64,000 nucleotides of DNA from JAMHWF01 sp035911095. GTDB lineage: Bacteria > Pseudomonadota > Gammaproteobacteria > Burkholderiales > Burkholderiaceae_C. Below, one piece after another: positions 9,797 to 17,061 of the stretch. A model generated the notes under the pieces. The model was not told the DNA's origin. It saw nothing but the letters and a program-made list of their open reading frames with translations, and searched no databases. Each line of letters opens with the position of its first letter. Position 1 is the stretch's first letter. Both the position numbers and the translations under genes were made by a program. The stretch lies in assembly GCA_035911095.1 (NCBI GenBank), contig JAMHWF010000128.1:104066-168065 (forward strand). The letters are read 5' to 3'.

Positions 9797-10648
9797 ATGC
9801 TGCGCAAGCTTTCCGCCCTCCAGATCGCGCTGCTGATCTCGGTCGCCGTGCATGCGGCGCTGCTCACGGTGCGCTTCATCAACCCGGAAGCCTTCGAACG
9901 CGTCTTCCAGGACACGCCGCTCGAGGTGATCCTCGTCAACTCGCGCTCGGGCGAGGCGCCGCAGAAGGCCCAGGCGATCGCGCAGTCCAACCTGGCCGGC
10001 GGCGGTGACGCGGCCAGCGGGCGCGCCACCTCGCCGCTCGCGCCTTCGGCGACGATCGAGATCGGCGACGCCGACGAAGACTCGCGCAAGCAGATCGAGC
10101 GCCTGCAGGAGCAGCAGCAGCAGCTCCTGGCGCAGATCCGGCGCGAGATGGCGCTGCTGCCGCCACCCGACCCGCGCCAGGACCAGGGCGACCCCACCGA
10201 GCGCGACCGCGAGGACCGCCGTCGCCAGCTGGTGCAGATGCTGGCCGAGATCGAGAAGCGCATCAACGAGGACAACGCACGGCCCAAGCGCCGCTACGTC
10301 AGCCCGGCCACGCGCGAGGCGATCTATGCCCAGTACTACGACCAGCTGCGACGCAAGATCGAGGAGCGCGGCACGCGCAACTTCCCCGAGCACGCCGGGC
10401 GCAAGCTCTATGGCGAGCTGGTGATGAACGTCACCATCGACGCGCTCGGCCGCGTGATCGAGGCCGAGGTGGTGCGCAGCTCGAAGTCGCGCGAGCTCGA
10501 CCGGCGCGCGATCGCGATCGTCCGCGCCGCGGCGCCCTTCGGCGCCTTCACCGGGGCGATGCGCCAGCAGGCCGACCAGTTGGTCGTCACTTCGCGCTTC
10601 CGCTTCACGCACGCCGACGCGCTGGAGACGACGCAGTTCGCCGAGTGA
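9797..10648 (+). CDS. TonB-family energy-transducing protein
   Basis: The protein has 283 residues. The N-terminal anchor LSALQIALLISVAVHAALLTVRF carries the SxxxH motif (S-V-A-V-H) that in TonB contacts ExbB/ExbD. A charged, glutamine-rich coiled coil follows (about residues 95-125), and then a C-terminal TonB domain (KLYGELVMNVTIDALGRVIEAEVVRSS, then LDRRAIAIVRAAAPFGAF). It would span the periplasm to move energy to outer-membrane transporters, but no exbBD or receptor gene lies nearby, so the partner is unknown. The linker is not the Pro/Lys-rich rod of E. coli TonB. This subtype is common next to aroE in Burkholderiales, which fits here, since aroE starts 91 bp downstream. Confidence 0.88.
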   Translation: MLRKLSALQIALLISVAVHAALLTVRFINPEAFERVFQDTPLEVILVNSRSGEAPQKAQAIAQSNLAGGGDAASGRATSPLAPSATIEIGDADEDSRKQIERLQEQQQQLLAQIRREMALLPPPDPRQDQGDPTERDREDRRRQLVQMLAEIEKRINEDNARPKRRYVSPATREAIYAQYYDQLRRKIEERGTRNFPEHAGRKLYGELVMNVTIDALGRVIEAEVVRSSKSRELDRRAIAIVRAAAPFGAFTGAMRQQADQLVVTSRFRFTHADALETTQFAE

Positions 10649-10739
10649 TCCGGCGCCGGCCGGCGCCGGGCGTTCTCGCGTTACCCTTCCCGCTGCGTTC
10701 CATCGCCTCGGCGCCCTCAGACCGGCTTCCGTTCTCGCC

Positions 10740-11669
10740 ATGCACGTCTACGCCGTCGTCGGCCACCCGGTCGCACACAGCCGCTCGCCGTTCATCCACA
10801 CCCGTTTCGCACGCCAGACCGGCCAGGCGCTGCGCTACGGGCGCCTCCCGGTGCCGCTCGACGGCTTCGAGCCCGGGGTGCGCGACTTCGCGGCCGGGCG
10901 GGCCGCGGCGTCGATGGACGACGAGGCCCCGGCGCCAGGCGGTGACGCGGCGCCGGCGCAGGCCGGCGGCTGCAACGTGACGGTGCCGTTCAAGTTCGAG
11001 GCCCTGGCGCTCGCCACCGACGCGACCGAGCGCGCGACGCTCGCCGGCGCGGCGAACGTGCTGCGCTTCGACGCCGACGGCTGGAGTGCGGACAACACCG
11101 ACGGCGTCGGCCTGGTGCGCGACCTGACGCGCAACGCCCAGGCCCCGATCGCCGGACGCCGCGTGCTGATGGTCGGCGCCGGCGGCGCGGCGGCCGGCGC
11201 GCTCGGCCCGCTGCTTGCCGAGGGGCCGGCCGAGCTGGTGCTCGCCAATCGCAGCGCGGACAAGGCGCAGGCACTGGTCGAGCGCCATGCCGCCTGGGCG
11301 CAGCGCCACGGCGCGCGGCTCGAGGCGCGAGCGCTCGACGACATCGGGGTCGAGGGGTACGACTTCGTCCTCAACGCGACGGCGATCAGCCTGAGCGGTG
11401 CGTCCTGGCCACTGCCGGCACGGGCCCTGGCACCGGGGGCGCTGGCGCTCGACATGATGTACGGGCCCGCCGCACGCCCCTTCCTCGCCTGGGCGCAGGC
11501 GCAGGGCGCCCGGGCGCGCGACGGCCTGGGCATGCTCGTCGAGCAAGCGGCCGAGGCTTTCGCCTTCTGGCGCGGGCTGCTGCCCGACACGGCCGAGGTG
11601 CTGCGCGAACTGCGCGCGGTCGTCGACGCCGAGGCGCCCGCCGCGCCGGCGGCCGGCCCCGCACGATGA
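10740..11669 (+). CDS. aroE: Shikimate dehydrogenase (NADP+)
   Basis: AroE reduces 3-dehydroshikimate to shikimate with NADPH in aromatic amino-acid synthesis. The protein has 309 residues, some 25-35 more than usual. Substrate-binding SRSPFIH is at 14-20, NVTVPFK with the catalytic Lys 85 at 79-85, DNTDGVG with the catalytic Asp near 120, and the nucleotide loop GAGGAAAGAL near 142. The extra length is mainly an alanine/proline/glycine-rich insertion of about 20 residues (roughly 55-76, RAAASMDDEAPAPGGDAAPA) directly before the NVTVPFK strand. The stop overlaps the mtgA start (ATGA), so the two are translationally coupled. Confidence 0.96.
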   Translation: MHVYAVVGHPVAHSRSPFIHTRFARQTGQALRYGRLPVPLDGFEPGVRDFAAGRAAASMDDEAPAPGGDAAPAQAGGCNVTVPFKFEALALATDATERATLAGAANVLRFDADGWSADNTDGVGLVRDLTRNAQAPIAGRRVLMVGAGGAAAGALGPLLAEGPAELVLANRSADKAQALVERHAAWAQRHGARLEARALDDIGVEGYDFVLNATAISLSGASWPLPARALAPGALALDMMYGPAARPFLAWAQAQGARARDGLGMLVEQAAEAFAFWRGLLPDTAEVLRELRAVVDAEAPAAPAAGPAR

Positions 11670-12412
11670 AGCCGGTGACGCGCCACCTGCTGCGCGCGCT
11701 GGCGCTGTGCGCCCTGTGCGCGCTGGCGCTGCAGGCCTACTTCGTCCTGCGCATCGCGACGATGGCCGTGCTCGACCCGCAGTCGACCAGCTTCCAGCGT
11801 TCCGAGCTGTGGCGGCTCGTGACCACCGAAGGCAGCCCGCCCTGGCGCCAGGCCTGGGTCGGCTACGACCAGATCGCGCCGAATCTCAAGCGCGCGGTGA
11901 TCGCCGCCGAGGACGCCGGCTTTGTCGAGCACAGCGGCGTCGAGTGGGACGCGATCGAGCGCGCCTGGGAGCGCAACCAACGCGCCGAGGCGATGGCCGC
12001 GCGCCTGGCCGACACGCCGCGCGCGGAGCCCGCACGCGAGCCGCGCGTCGTCGGCGGCTCGACGATCACCCAGCAGCTGGCCAAGAACCTGTTTCTCAGC
12101 GGCGAACGGCACATCTCGCGCAAGGCACAGGAGTTCGTCATCGCGCTCGCGCTCGAGGCCCTGCTCGACAAGCGCCGCATCCTCGAGATCTACCTGAACA
12201 GCGTCGAATGGGGCGAGGGCGTGTTCGGCGCCGAGGCGGCCGCCGAGAAGCACTTCAAGGTCACCGCCCGCAGCCTCTCGCCGATGCAGGCGGCGCGCCT
12301 GGCGGTGATGCTTCCTGCGCCGAAGCGCTTCGAACGGCGGCTGGGCTCGGCCTACCTGAACGGGCGCGCCGGCGCGATCTCCGCGCGCATGCGCGACGTC
12401 GAGCTGCCTTGA
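11666..12412 (+). CDS. mtgA: Monofunctional biosynthetic peptidoglycan transglycosylase
   Basis: MtgA polymerises lipid II into glycan strands at the outer face of the inner membrane. The protein has 248 residues with a single N-terminal membrane anchor (about 8-35) and a GT51 domain. The catalytic motif is AEDAGFVEHSGV (Glu 82), followed by GGSTITQQLAKNLF, RKAQEFVIALALEALLDKRRILEIYLNSVEWGEGVFGAEAAA and a late MLPAPKRF. There is no transpeptidase domain. It overlaps aroE by 4 bp and is followed 2 bp later by the next gene, so the four genes from aroE to the thioredoxin-like protein look like one operon. Confidence 0.97.
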   Translation: MKPVTRHLLRALALCALCALALQAYFVLRIATMAVLDPQSTSFQRSELWRLVTTEGSPPWRQAWVGYDQIAPNLKRAVIAAEDAGFVEHSGVEWDAIERAWERNQRAEAMAARLADTPRAEPAREPRVVGGSTITQQLAKNLFLSGERHISRKAQEFVIALALEALLDKRRILEIYLNSVEWGEGVFGAEAAAEKHFKVTARSLSPMQAARLAVMLPAPKRFERRLGSAYLNGRAGAISARMRDVELP

Positions 12413-12414
12413 CG

Positions 12415-13026
12415 ATGCAGCCGACGCTCACCGGCGAGATCGCCGCCGCCGCCGCCCGTCTCGTCGTCGAGGAGGGCATGGAGTATGGCCCGGCCAAGCG
12501 CAAGGCCGCGCGGCTGCTCGGGCGCGGTGCGACGCGCGGCGCCGACCTGCCGAGCAATGAGCAGGTGGAGGACGAAGTGCGCGCGCACCTGGCGCTGTTC
12601 CATGCCGACACCCAGCCCGGCGAGCTGCGCGCGCTGCGCGAGATCGCCGCGCGCTGGATGGCCCGACTCGACGCCTACCGGCCGCACCTGACCGGCGCCG
12701 TCTGGCGCGGCACCGCGACGCGACTGAACGACGTCCACCTGCAGCTCTTCTGCGACGACACCAAATCGGCCGAGATCGAGCTGATCAACCGCGGCATCGA
12801 CTACCGCGTCGGCAGCACCGCAGGGCCGCGCGGTCGCGAAGTGGATGTGCTCAGCCTCGCCGACCGCGGCCCCGACGGGGCGCCGGTCGGCGTGCACCTG
12901 AGCGTGCTCGATCATGACGACCTGCGCGGCGCGCTGAAGCGCGATGCGCGCGGCCAGACCGAACGCGGCGACCTCGCCGCACTGCGCCGCCTGCTGGACG
13001 GGACGAGGACGGAGGGTGAGGCATGA
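12415..13026 (+). CDS. Uncharacterised conserved protein
   Basis: The protein has 203 residues from ATG 12415, with no signal peptide or membrane segment. It has an N-terminal helical part (LVVEEGMEYGPAKRKAARLLG, then VEDEVRAHLALFHADTQ) and an alpha/beta part with WRGTATRLNDVHLQLFCDDTKSAEIELINRGIDYRVG. Its arrangement of conserved-looking Asp, His and Lys residues might suggest a nucleotidyltransferase-like or ligand-binding fold, but this is not established. I recall similar proteins in Burkholderia and Ralstonia, sometimes annotated as a ligase without clear support. The gene sits 2 bp after mtgA and overlaps the downstream thioredoxin-like gene by 4 bp (ATGA), so it is co-translated with them. 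Confidence 0.75.
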   Translation: MQPTLTGEIAAAAARLVVEEGMEYGPAKRKAARLLGRGATRGADLPSNEQVEDEVRAHLALFHADTQPGELRALREIAARWMARLDAYRPHLTGAVWRGTATRLNDVHLQLFCDDTKSAEIELINRGIDYRVGSTAGPRGREVDVLSLADRGPDGAPVGVHLSVLDHDDLRGALKRDARGQTERGDLAALRRLLDGTRTEGEA

Positions 13027-13625
13027 AGCGACGCCAGGGTCTGATCTTCGGTCTCGGCGCCGCGGCGGCCGTGGCTGGCCTCCTGTGGCGCCAGCAGCAT
13101 GAGTCGGCGGCCGCCGCCGCCGAGGTCGCACCGTCGCGGCCGGAAGGCCCGGCCCCCCAGGCAGCCTCTGCCACCAGGGCCCCGGCCGCTGCGGGCGCCT
13201 CTGACGCCGTGGCCGAGCTGTGGACCTTGCGCCTCGAGACCCCGGAGGGCAGCACGCTGGCGCTGGCCGACTTCCGCGGCCAGCCGCTGCTGCTGAATTT
13301 CTGGGCCACCTGGTGCCCGCCCTGCGTCAAGGAGCTGCCGCTGCTCGACCGCTTCGCACGCGAGCAGGCCGGGCGCGGCTGGCGCGTGCTCGGGCTGGCA
13401 ATCGACCGGCGCGAGCCGGTGCGCGAATTCCTGCAGCGCGTGCCGGTCGGCTTCCCGACGGCGCTGGCGGGCATCGCCGGCGCCGAGTGGATGCGCAAAC
13501 TCGGCAACAACGCGGGCGCGTTGCCCTTTTCGGTCGCCTTTGGCCGAGACGGCCAGGTGGCGCGGCAGAAGCTCGGCGAGGTCACCGAGGCCGACCTGGC
13601 CGCCTGGGTGCGTGAGCTGACCTGA
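13023..13625 (+). CDS. TlpA-like membrane-anchored thioredoxin
   Basis: The protein has 200 residues. An N-terminal hydrophobic anchor (about 8-22, IFGLGAAAAVAGLLW) and an alanine/proline-rich linker precede a thioredoxin fold with NFWATWCPPCVKELPLL; the active-site cysteines are Cys 98 and Cys 101. It should act in the periplasm as a disulfide reductase of the TlpA/ResA type, often needed for cytochrome c maturation (a ccsA-like assembly gene lies at 29.6 kb). It overlaps the previous gene by 4 bp. No cis-Pro motif could be pinned down with confidence; PTALAG near residue 145 is the candidate region. Confidence 0.9.
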   Translation: MKRRQGLIFGLGAAAAVAGLLWRQQHESAAAAAEVAPSRPEGPAPQAASATRAPAAAGASDAVAELWTLRLETPEGSTLALADFRGQPLLLNFWATWCPPCVKELPLLDRFAREQAGRGWRVLGLAIDRREPVREFLQRVPVGFPTALAGIAGAEWMRKLGNNAGALPFSVAFGRDGQVARQKLGEVTEADLAAWVRELT

Positions 13626-14163
13626 CGCGGGGTGGCGAAGTCGCCGCCTTCGTCGCGCGCGCTGCGCTCGAAACGGTGGCCGACATCCTTACGCCCCGCC
13701 GGCGCGCCTGCGCCACAGCGCCGGCCTTCTCGACGCCCAGCCGCCGGGAACGGCCTTCAAATGTCGTAAAGTTCGCCGCCCCGCCGATGACTGTGAGCAG
13801 TTGTTCGCGGACCGACCCGACTGCTGCCGACCCTTCATGCCCCGCCTCGACATGCATGGCCCCACGCCGCCAACCCTCGCGGGCTGGCGCGGGACACGCG
13901 GCATTGGCATGTTTCAGCGGCAGATCGACGCAGATGCAATGAAGATCGCGTCACGACACGGCGAAACCGCCGGCGCGAGGCAGTTGTTGTCTGGCCGCGA
14001 CGGCCGCGCGCAGCGAAGCACGCGCGACCGCGTCGGCGCCCACGCCACCCACGGGCAGCGCGGCCACCGCGCGACACCCCGACGCGCTTTCACGGCGCTT
14101 TCGGACCCGGGCTGAACCTGGCGGGCGGGCTGGCAAGACCAGCCCGGACCGCGGAGACCTCGC
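13626..14163. other. 538-bp region without a convincing gene upstream of accB
   Basis: I see no supportable gene here. Short open frames exist on both strands (for example 13801-14115, plus), but they have no recognisable motif and no ribosome-binding site. The region must include the accB-accC promoter; the only AT-leaning spot is TTCAAATGTCGTAAAGTTC near 13757-13775. A short inverted repeat, GGGCTGG...CCAGCCC (about 14126-14145), lies just before accB. In relatives, as I recall, aroQ sits at this position between the tlpA-like gene and accB; it is not detectable here. Confidence 0.5.
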
Positions 14164-14634
14164 ATGGACCTACGCAAACTCAAGACGCTGATCGACCTGG
14201 TCTCCGAATCGAACATCTCCGAACTCGAGATCACCGAGGCCGACGGCAAGGTGCGCATCGTCAAGTCGGACCCTGCCGCCGCCTACCTCCCCGTGACAGC
14301 GCCGTTGCCGGTGACCACGGCGGCGGCGGCTCCGGTTGCCGCGCCGACCCCGGCCGCCGCTGCGGCCCCCGCCGCGGCGCCCGAGGTGCCTGAAGAGACC
14401 GGCCACTTCGTCAAGTCGCCGATGGTCGGCACCTTCTATCGCTCTTCGAGCCCGGGCGCGCAGGCGTTCGTCGAGGTTGGCTCCACGGTCAAGGAAGGCG
14501 AGCCGATCTGCATCATCGAGGCGATGAAGATCATGAACGAGATCGAGGCAGACAAGTCCGGCACGGTCACGAAGATCCTGTGCGAGAACGGCCAGGCGGT
14601 CGAGTTCGGCCAGCCGTTGCTGGTCATCGAGTGA
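14164..14634 (+). CDS. accB: Biotin carboxyl carrier protein of acetyl-CoA carboxylase
   Basis: AccB carries biotin between the carboxylase and carboxyltransferase halves of acetyl-CoA carboxylase, the first step of fatty-acid synthesis. The protein has 156 residues. The N-terminal part MDLRKLKTLIDLVSESNISELEITE is typical, followed by an Ala/Pro-rich flexible linker (about 50-75) and a biotinyl domain with FVKSPMVGTFYR, EGEPICIIEAMKIMNEIEAD (biotin on Lys 122) and GQAVEFGQPLLVIE. The biotin itself would come from the bioAFDB cluster at 36-40 kb. accC follows, but only after a 158-bp spacer holding a copy of the accC start, which is unusual. Confidence 0.98.
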   Translation: MDLRKLKTLIDLVSESNISELEITEADGKVRIVKSDPAAAYLPVTAPLPVTTAAAAPVAAPTPAAAAAPAAAPEVPEETGHFVKSPMVGTFYRSSSPGAQAFVEVGSTVKEGEPICIIEAMKIMNEIEADKSGTVTKILCENGQAVEFGQPLLVIE

Positions 14635-14650
14635 CGGCGCGCCTTCGCTC

Positions 14651-14779
14651 ATGTTCAAGAAGATCCTGATCGCCAACCGAGGCGACAGCGCCTCAGGCGC
14701 TGCGGCGCAGGCCCAACCCGCCTTTGGGGCACGGGCTGTAGCCACATCGCGCGGCGTGCGCAGCACGCTGGGCGATTGA
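14651..14779 (+). pseudogene. Partial duplicate of the accC 5' end, forming a 42-codon open frame
   Basis: Positions 14651-14685 repeat the first 35 bases of accC (14793-14827) with a single difference (AAG versus AAA at codon 4). The open frame therefore starts MFKKILIANRG exactly like AccC, then runs into unrelated sequence and stops at TGA 14777-14779, 13 bp before the real accC ATG. The two copies are 142 bp apart, so they are not in the same frame. Copy 1 lies 16 bp after the accB stop, where accC would be expected to start. It has no clear ribosome-binding site, whereas the second copy is preceded by GAGG. It may be a scar of a small insertion or duplication; whether it is translated is unknown. 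Confidence 0.65.
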
Positions 14780-14792
14780 GCCGAGGCACGCC
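14686..14792. repeat. 107-bp spacer with a short palindrome between the two accC starts
   Basis: This segment separates the two copies of the accC start. It opens with the near-perfect inverted repeat AGCGCCTCAGGCGCT (about 14687-14701, 7-bp arms around a single C) and includes a second possible hairpin, GCCCAA...TTGGGGC (about 14710-14730). Small palindromic units flanked by a duplicated target are typical of REP/MITE-like insertions, but the 35-bp duplication is long for that. I can only describe it as a candidate mini-element. Confidence 0.35.
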
Positions 14793-16142
14793 ATGTTCAA
14801 GAAAATCCTGATCGCCAACCGAGGCGAAATCGCCCTGCGCATCCAGCGCGCCTGCCGCGAGCTCGGCGTGAAGTCGGTCGTCGTCTACTCCGAGGCCGAC
14901 CGCGACGCCAAGTACGTGAAGCTTGCCGACGAGGCCGTCTGCATCGGCCCGGCCGCCTCCGCGCACAGCTACCTCAACATGCCGGCGATCATCTCGACCG
15001 CCGAGGTCACCGACGCGCAGGCGATCCACCCGGGCTACGGCTTCCTGAGCGAGAACGCCGACTTCGCCGAGCGCGTCGAGCGCAGCGGCTTCACCTTCAT
15101 CGGCCCGTCGCCGGAAGCGATCCGGATCATGGGCGACAAGGTCGCGGCCAAGCAGGCCATGATCCGCTCGGGCGTGCCCTGCGTGCCCGGCTCGGAGGGC
15201 GCGCTGCCCGACGACGCGAAGGAGATCGTGCGCCAGGCGCGGGCGATCGGCTACCCGGTCATCATCAAGGCGGCCGGCGGCGGCGGCGGGCGCGGCATGC
15301 GCACGGTGCACACCGAGGCGGCGCTGCTCCATGCGGTGCAGACCACGAAGGCCGAGGCGGGCGCCGCCTTCGGCAATCCCGAGGTCTACATGGAGAAGTT
15401 CCTCGAGAACCCGCGCCACATCGAGATCCAGGTGCTGGCCGACACGCACCGCAACGCGGTCTGGCTCGGCGAGCGCGACTGCTCGATGCAGCGGCGCCAC
15501 CAGAAGATCATCGAGGAAGCGCCGGCGCCGGGCATCGCGCGACGCGTGATCGAACGCATCGGCGACCGTTGCGCCGCCGCCTGCCGCAAGATCGGCTACC
15601 GCGGCGCGGGCACCTTCGAGTTCCTCTACGAGAACGGCGAGTTCTATTTCATCGAGATGAACACGCGGGTGCAGGTCGAGCACCCGGTGACCGAGATGGT
15701 CACCGGCATCGACATCGTGCAGTTGCAGATCCGCATCGCCGCCGGCGAGAAGTTGCCCTTCACGCAGCGTGGCATCCAGATGCGCGGCCATGCGATCGAA
15801 TGCCGCATCAACGCCGAGGACCCGTACAAGTTCACCCCCTCGCCGGGCCGCATCACGATGTGGCACCCGCCGGGCGGCCCCGGCGTGCGCGTCGATTCGC
15901 ATGCGTACACCAACTACTACGTGCCGCCGAACTACGACTCGATGATCGGCAAGATCATTGCCCACGCCGACACCCGCGAGCAGGCGCTGGCGCGCATGCG
16001 CACCGCGCTGTCGGAGACGGTCGTCGAAGGCATCCAGACCAACATCCCGCTGCACCGCGAGCTGATGGTCGACGCGAAGTTCGTCACCGGCGGCACCAGC
16101 ATCCACTACCTCGAAGGCTGGATGGCCCAGCACAAGCGCTGA
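14793..16142 (+). CDS. accC: Biotin carboxylase subunit of acetyl-CoA carboxylase
   Basis: AccC carboxylates the biotin on AccB using ATP and bicarbonate. The protein has 449 residues, the standard length. MFKKILIANRGEIALRIQRACRELG opens the biotin-carboxylase N domain; the ATP-grasp glycine loop AAGGGGGRGMR is near residue 163; then ERDCSMQRRHQKIIEEAPAPG, FIEMNTRVQVEHPVTEMVTGID (Glu and Arg of the active site) and a C domain ending in FVTGGTSIHYLEGW. The start at 14793 is preceded by GAGG about 6 bases upstream and is the only start in frame with the whole protein. prmA follows after 14 bp. Confidence 0.98.
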   Translation: MFKKILIANRGEIALRIQRACRELGVKSVVVYSEADRDAKYVKLADEAVCIGPAASAHSYLNMPAIISTAEVTDAQAIHPGYGFLSENADFAERVERSGFTFIGPSPEAIRIMGDKVAAKQAMIRSGVPCVPGSEGALPDDAKEIVRQARAIGYPVIIKAAGGGGGRGMRTVHTEAALLHAVQTTKAEAGAAFGNPEVYMEKFLENPRHIEIQVLADTHRNAVWLGERDCSMQRRHQKIIEEAPAPGIARRVIERIGDRCAAACRKIGYRGAGTFEFLYENGEFYFIEMNTRVQVEHPVTEMVTGIDIVQLQIRIAAGEKLPFTQRGIQMRGHAIECRINAEDPYKFTPSPGRITMWHPPGGPGVRVDSHAYTNYYVPPNYDSMIGKIIAHADTREQALARMRTALSETVVEGIQTNIPLHRELMVDAKFVTGGTSIHYLEGWMAQHKR

Positions 16143-16156
16143 GGCGCGGGCGCCGC

Positions 16157-17053
16157 ATGTACGAGCTCGTGCTGCTCGCGCCCCAGGCGCTGGTCGAGCC
16201 GGTCGGCGACAGCCTGCTCGATGCCTGCGGTGCCGTCTCGGTCTCCGTCGAAGACGCCGACGCGCAGACCGACGCAGAGGAGGCGATCTTCGGCGAGCCC
16301 GGCCTGCCGCCGCCGCGCGAGGGCTGGCAGCGTTCGCGCCTGGTCGCGCTGTTCGCCGACGAGGAGGCTGCGACCGGCGCTGCCGCCGTGCTGCTCGCGC
16401 GCGCCGACGCGTCGCAGCTCGAGCTGCAGCGCCTGGCCGCCGTGCCGGACGAGGACTGGGTGCGGCTGACGCAGTCGCAGTTCGCCCCGGTCGAGATCAC
16501 GCCTGAGTTCTGGATCGTGCCGAGCTGGCACCAGGCGCCGCCCGCGGCAACGCGGGTAATCCGGCTCGACCCCGGCCTCGCCTTCGGCACCGGCACGCAC
16601 CCGACGACGCGCATGTGCCTGCGATGGATCGCGCGCCAGGCGCCAGCGCGCGCCGACAGCTGGACCCGCGTGCTCGACTACGGCTGCGGCTCGGGCATCC
16701 TCGCGATCGGCGCGGCACTGCACGGCGCGCACGGCATCGATGCGGTCGACATCGACCCGGCCGCCGTCGAGGCGACACAGGCGAACGCGCTGGCGAACGG
16801 CGTCACGCTGCAGGCCGGCCTGCCCGAGCGGGCCAGCGGTCGCTATCCGCTGGTGCTGGCCAACATCCTGGCCGCGCCGCTCAAGCTGCTGGCGCCGCTG
16901 CTGGCGAGCCACGTGGCGCCGGGCGGCTCGCTGGTGCTGGCCGGCATTCTGGAGCGCCAGGCCGAGGAGCTGTGCGAAGCCTATGCGCCGCAGCTGCCGC
17001 TCGCGGTGATCGACCGCGAGGACGGCTGGATCCTGATGGCCGCCGGGGGCTGA
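16157..17053 (+). CDS. prmA: Ribosomal protein L11 methyltransferase
   Basis: PrmA trimethylates L11 at several positions with S-adenosylmethionine. The protein has 298 residues from ATG 16157. An N-terminal L11-recognition domain (MYELVLLAPQ, then DEDWVRLTQSQFAPVEI) is followed by a class I methyltransferase domain with RLDPGLAFGTGTHPTT, the SAM loop VLDYGCGSGILAIGAA (about 173-188), DIDPAAVEATQANA and LVLANILAAPL, where the N-I-L motif is typical of PrmA. It lies 14 bp after accC and 8 bp before the zinc-ribbon gene, consistent with one transcript. The accC-prmA-DUF3426 order is common in Burkholderiales. Confidence 0.96.
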   Translation: MYELVLLAPQALVEPVGDSLLDACGAVSVSVEDADAQTDAEEAIFGEPGLPPPREGWQRSRLVALFADEEAATGAAAVLLARADASQLELQRLAAVPDEDWVRLTQSQFAPVEITPEFWIVPSWHQAPPAATRVIRLDPGLAFGTGTHPTTRMCLRWIARQAPARADSWTRVLDYGCGSGILAIGAALHGAHGIDAVDIDPAAVEATQANALANGVTLQAGLPERASGRYPLVLANILAAPLKLLAPLLASHVAPGGSLVLAGILERQAEELCEAYAPQLPLAVIDREDGWILMAAGG

Positions 17054-17061
17054 GACACCGC

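Noticed and set aside
13801..14115. A 104-codon frame as a remnant of aroQ
   Set aside because: Only HGP and GTR recall the AroQ N-terminus. The rest does not align by eye, and there is no start signal. It is reported only as context for the missing aroQ.
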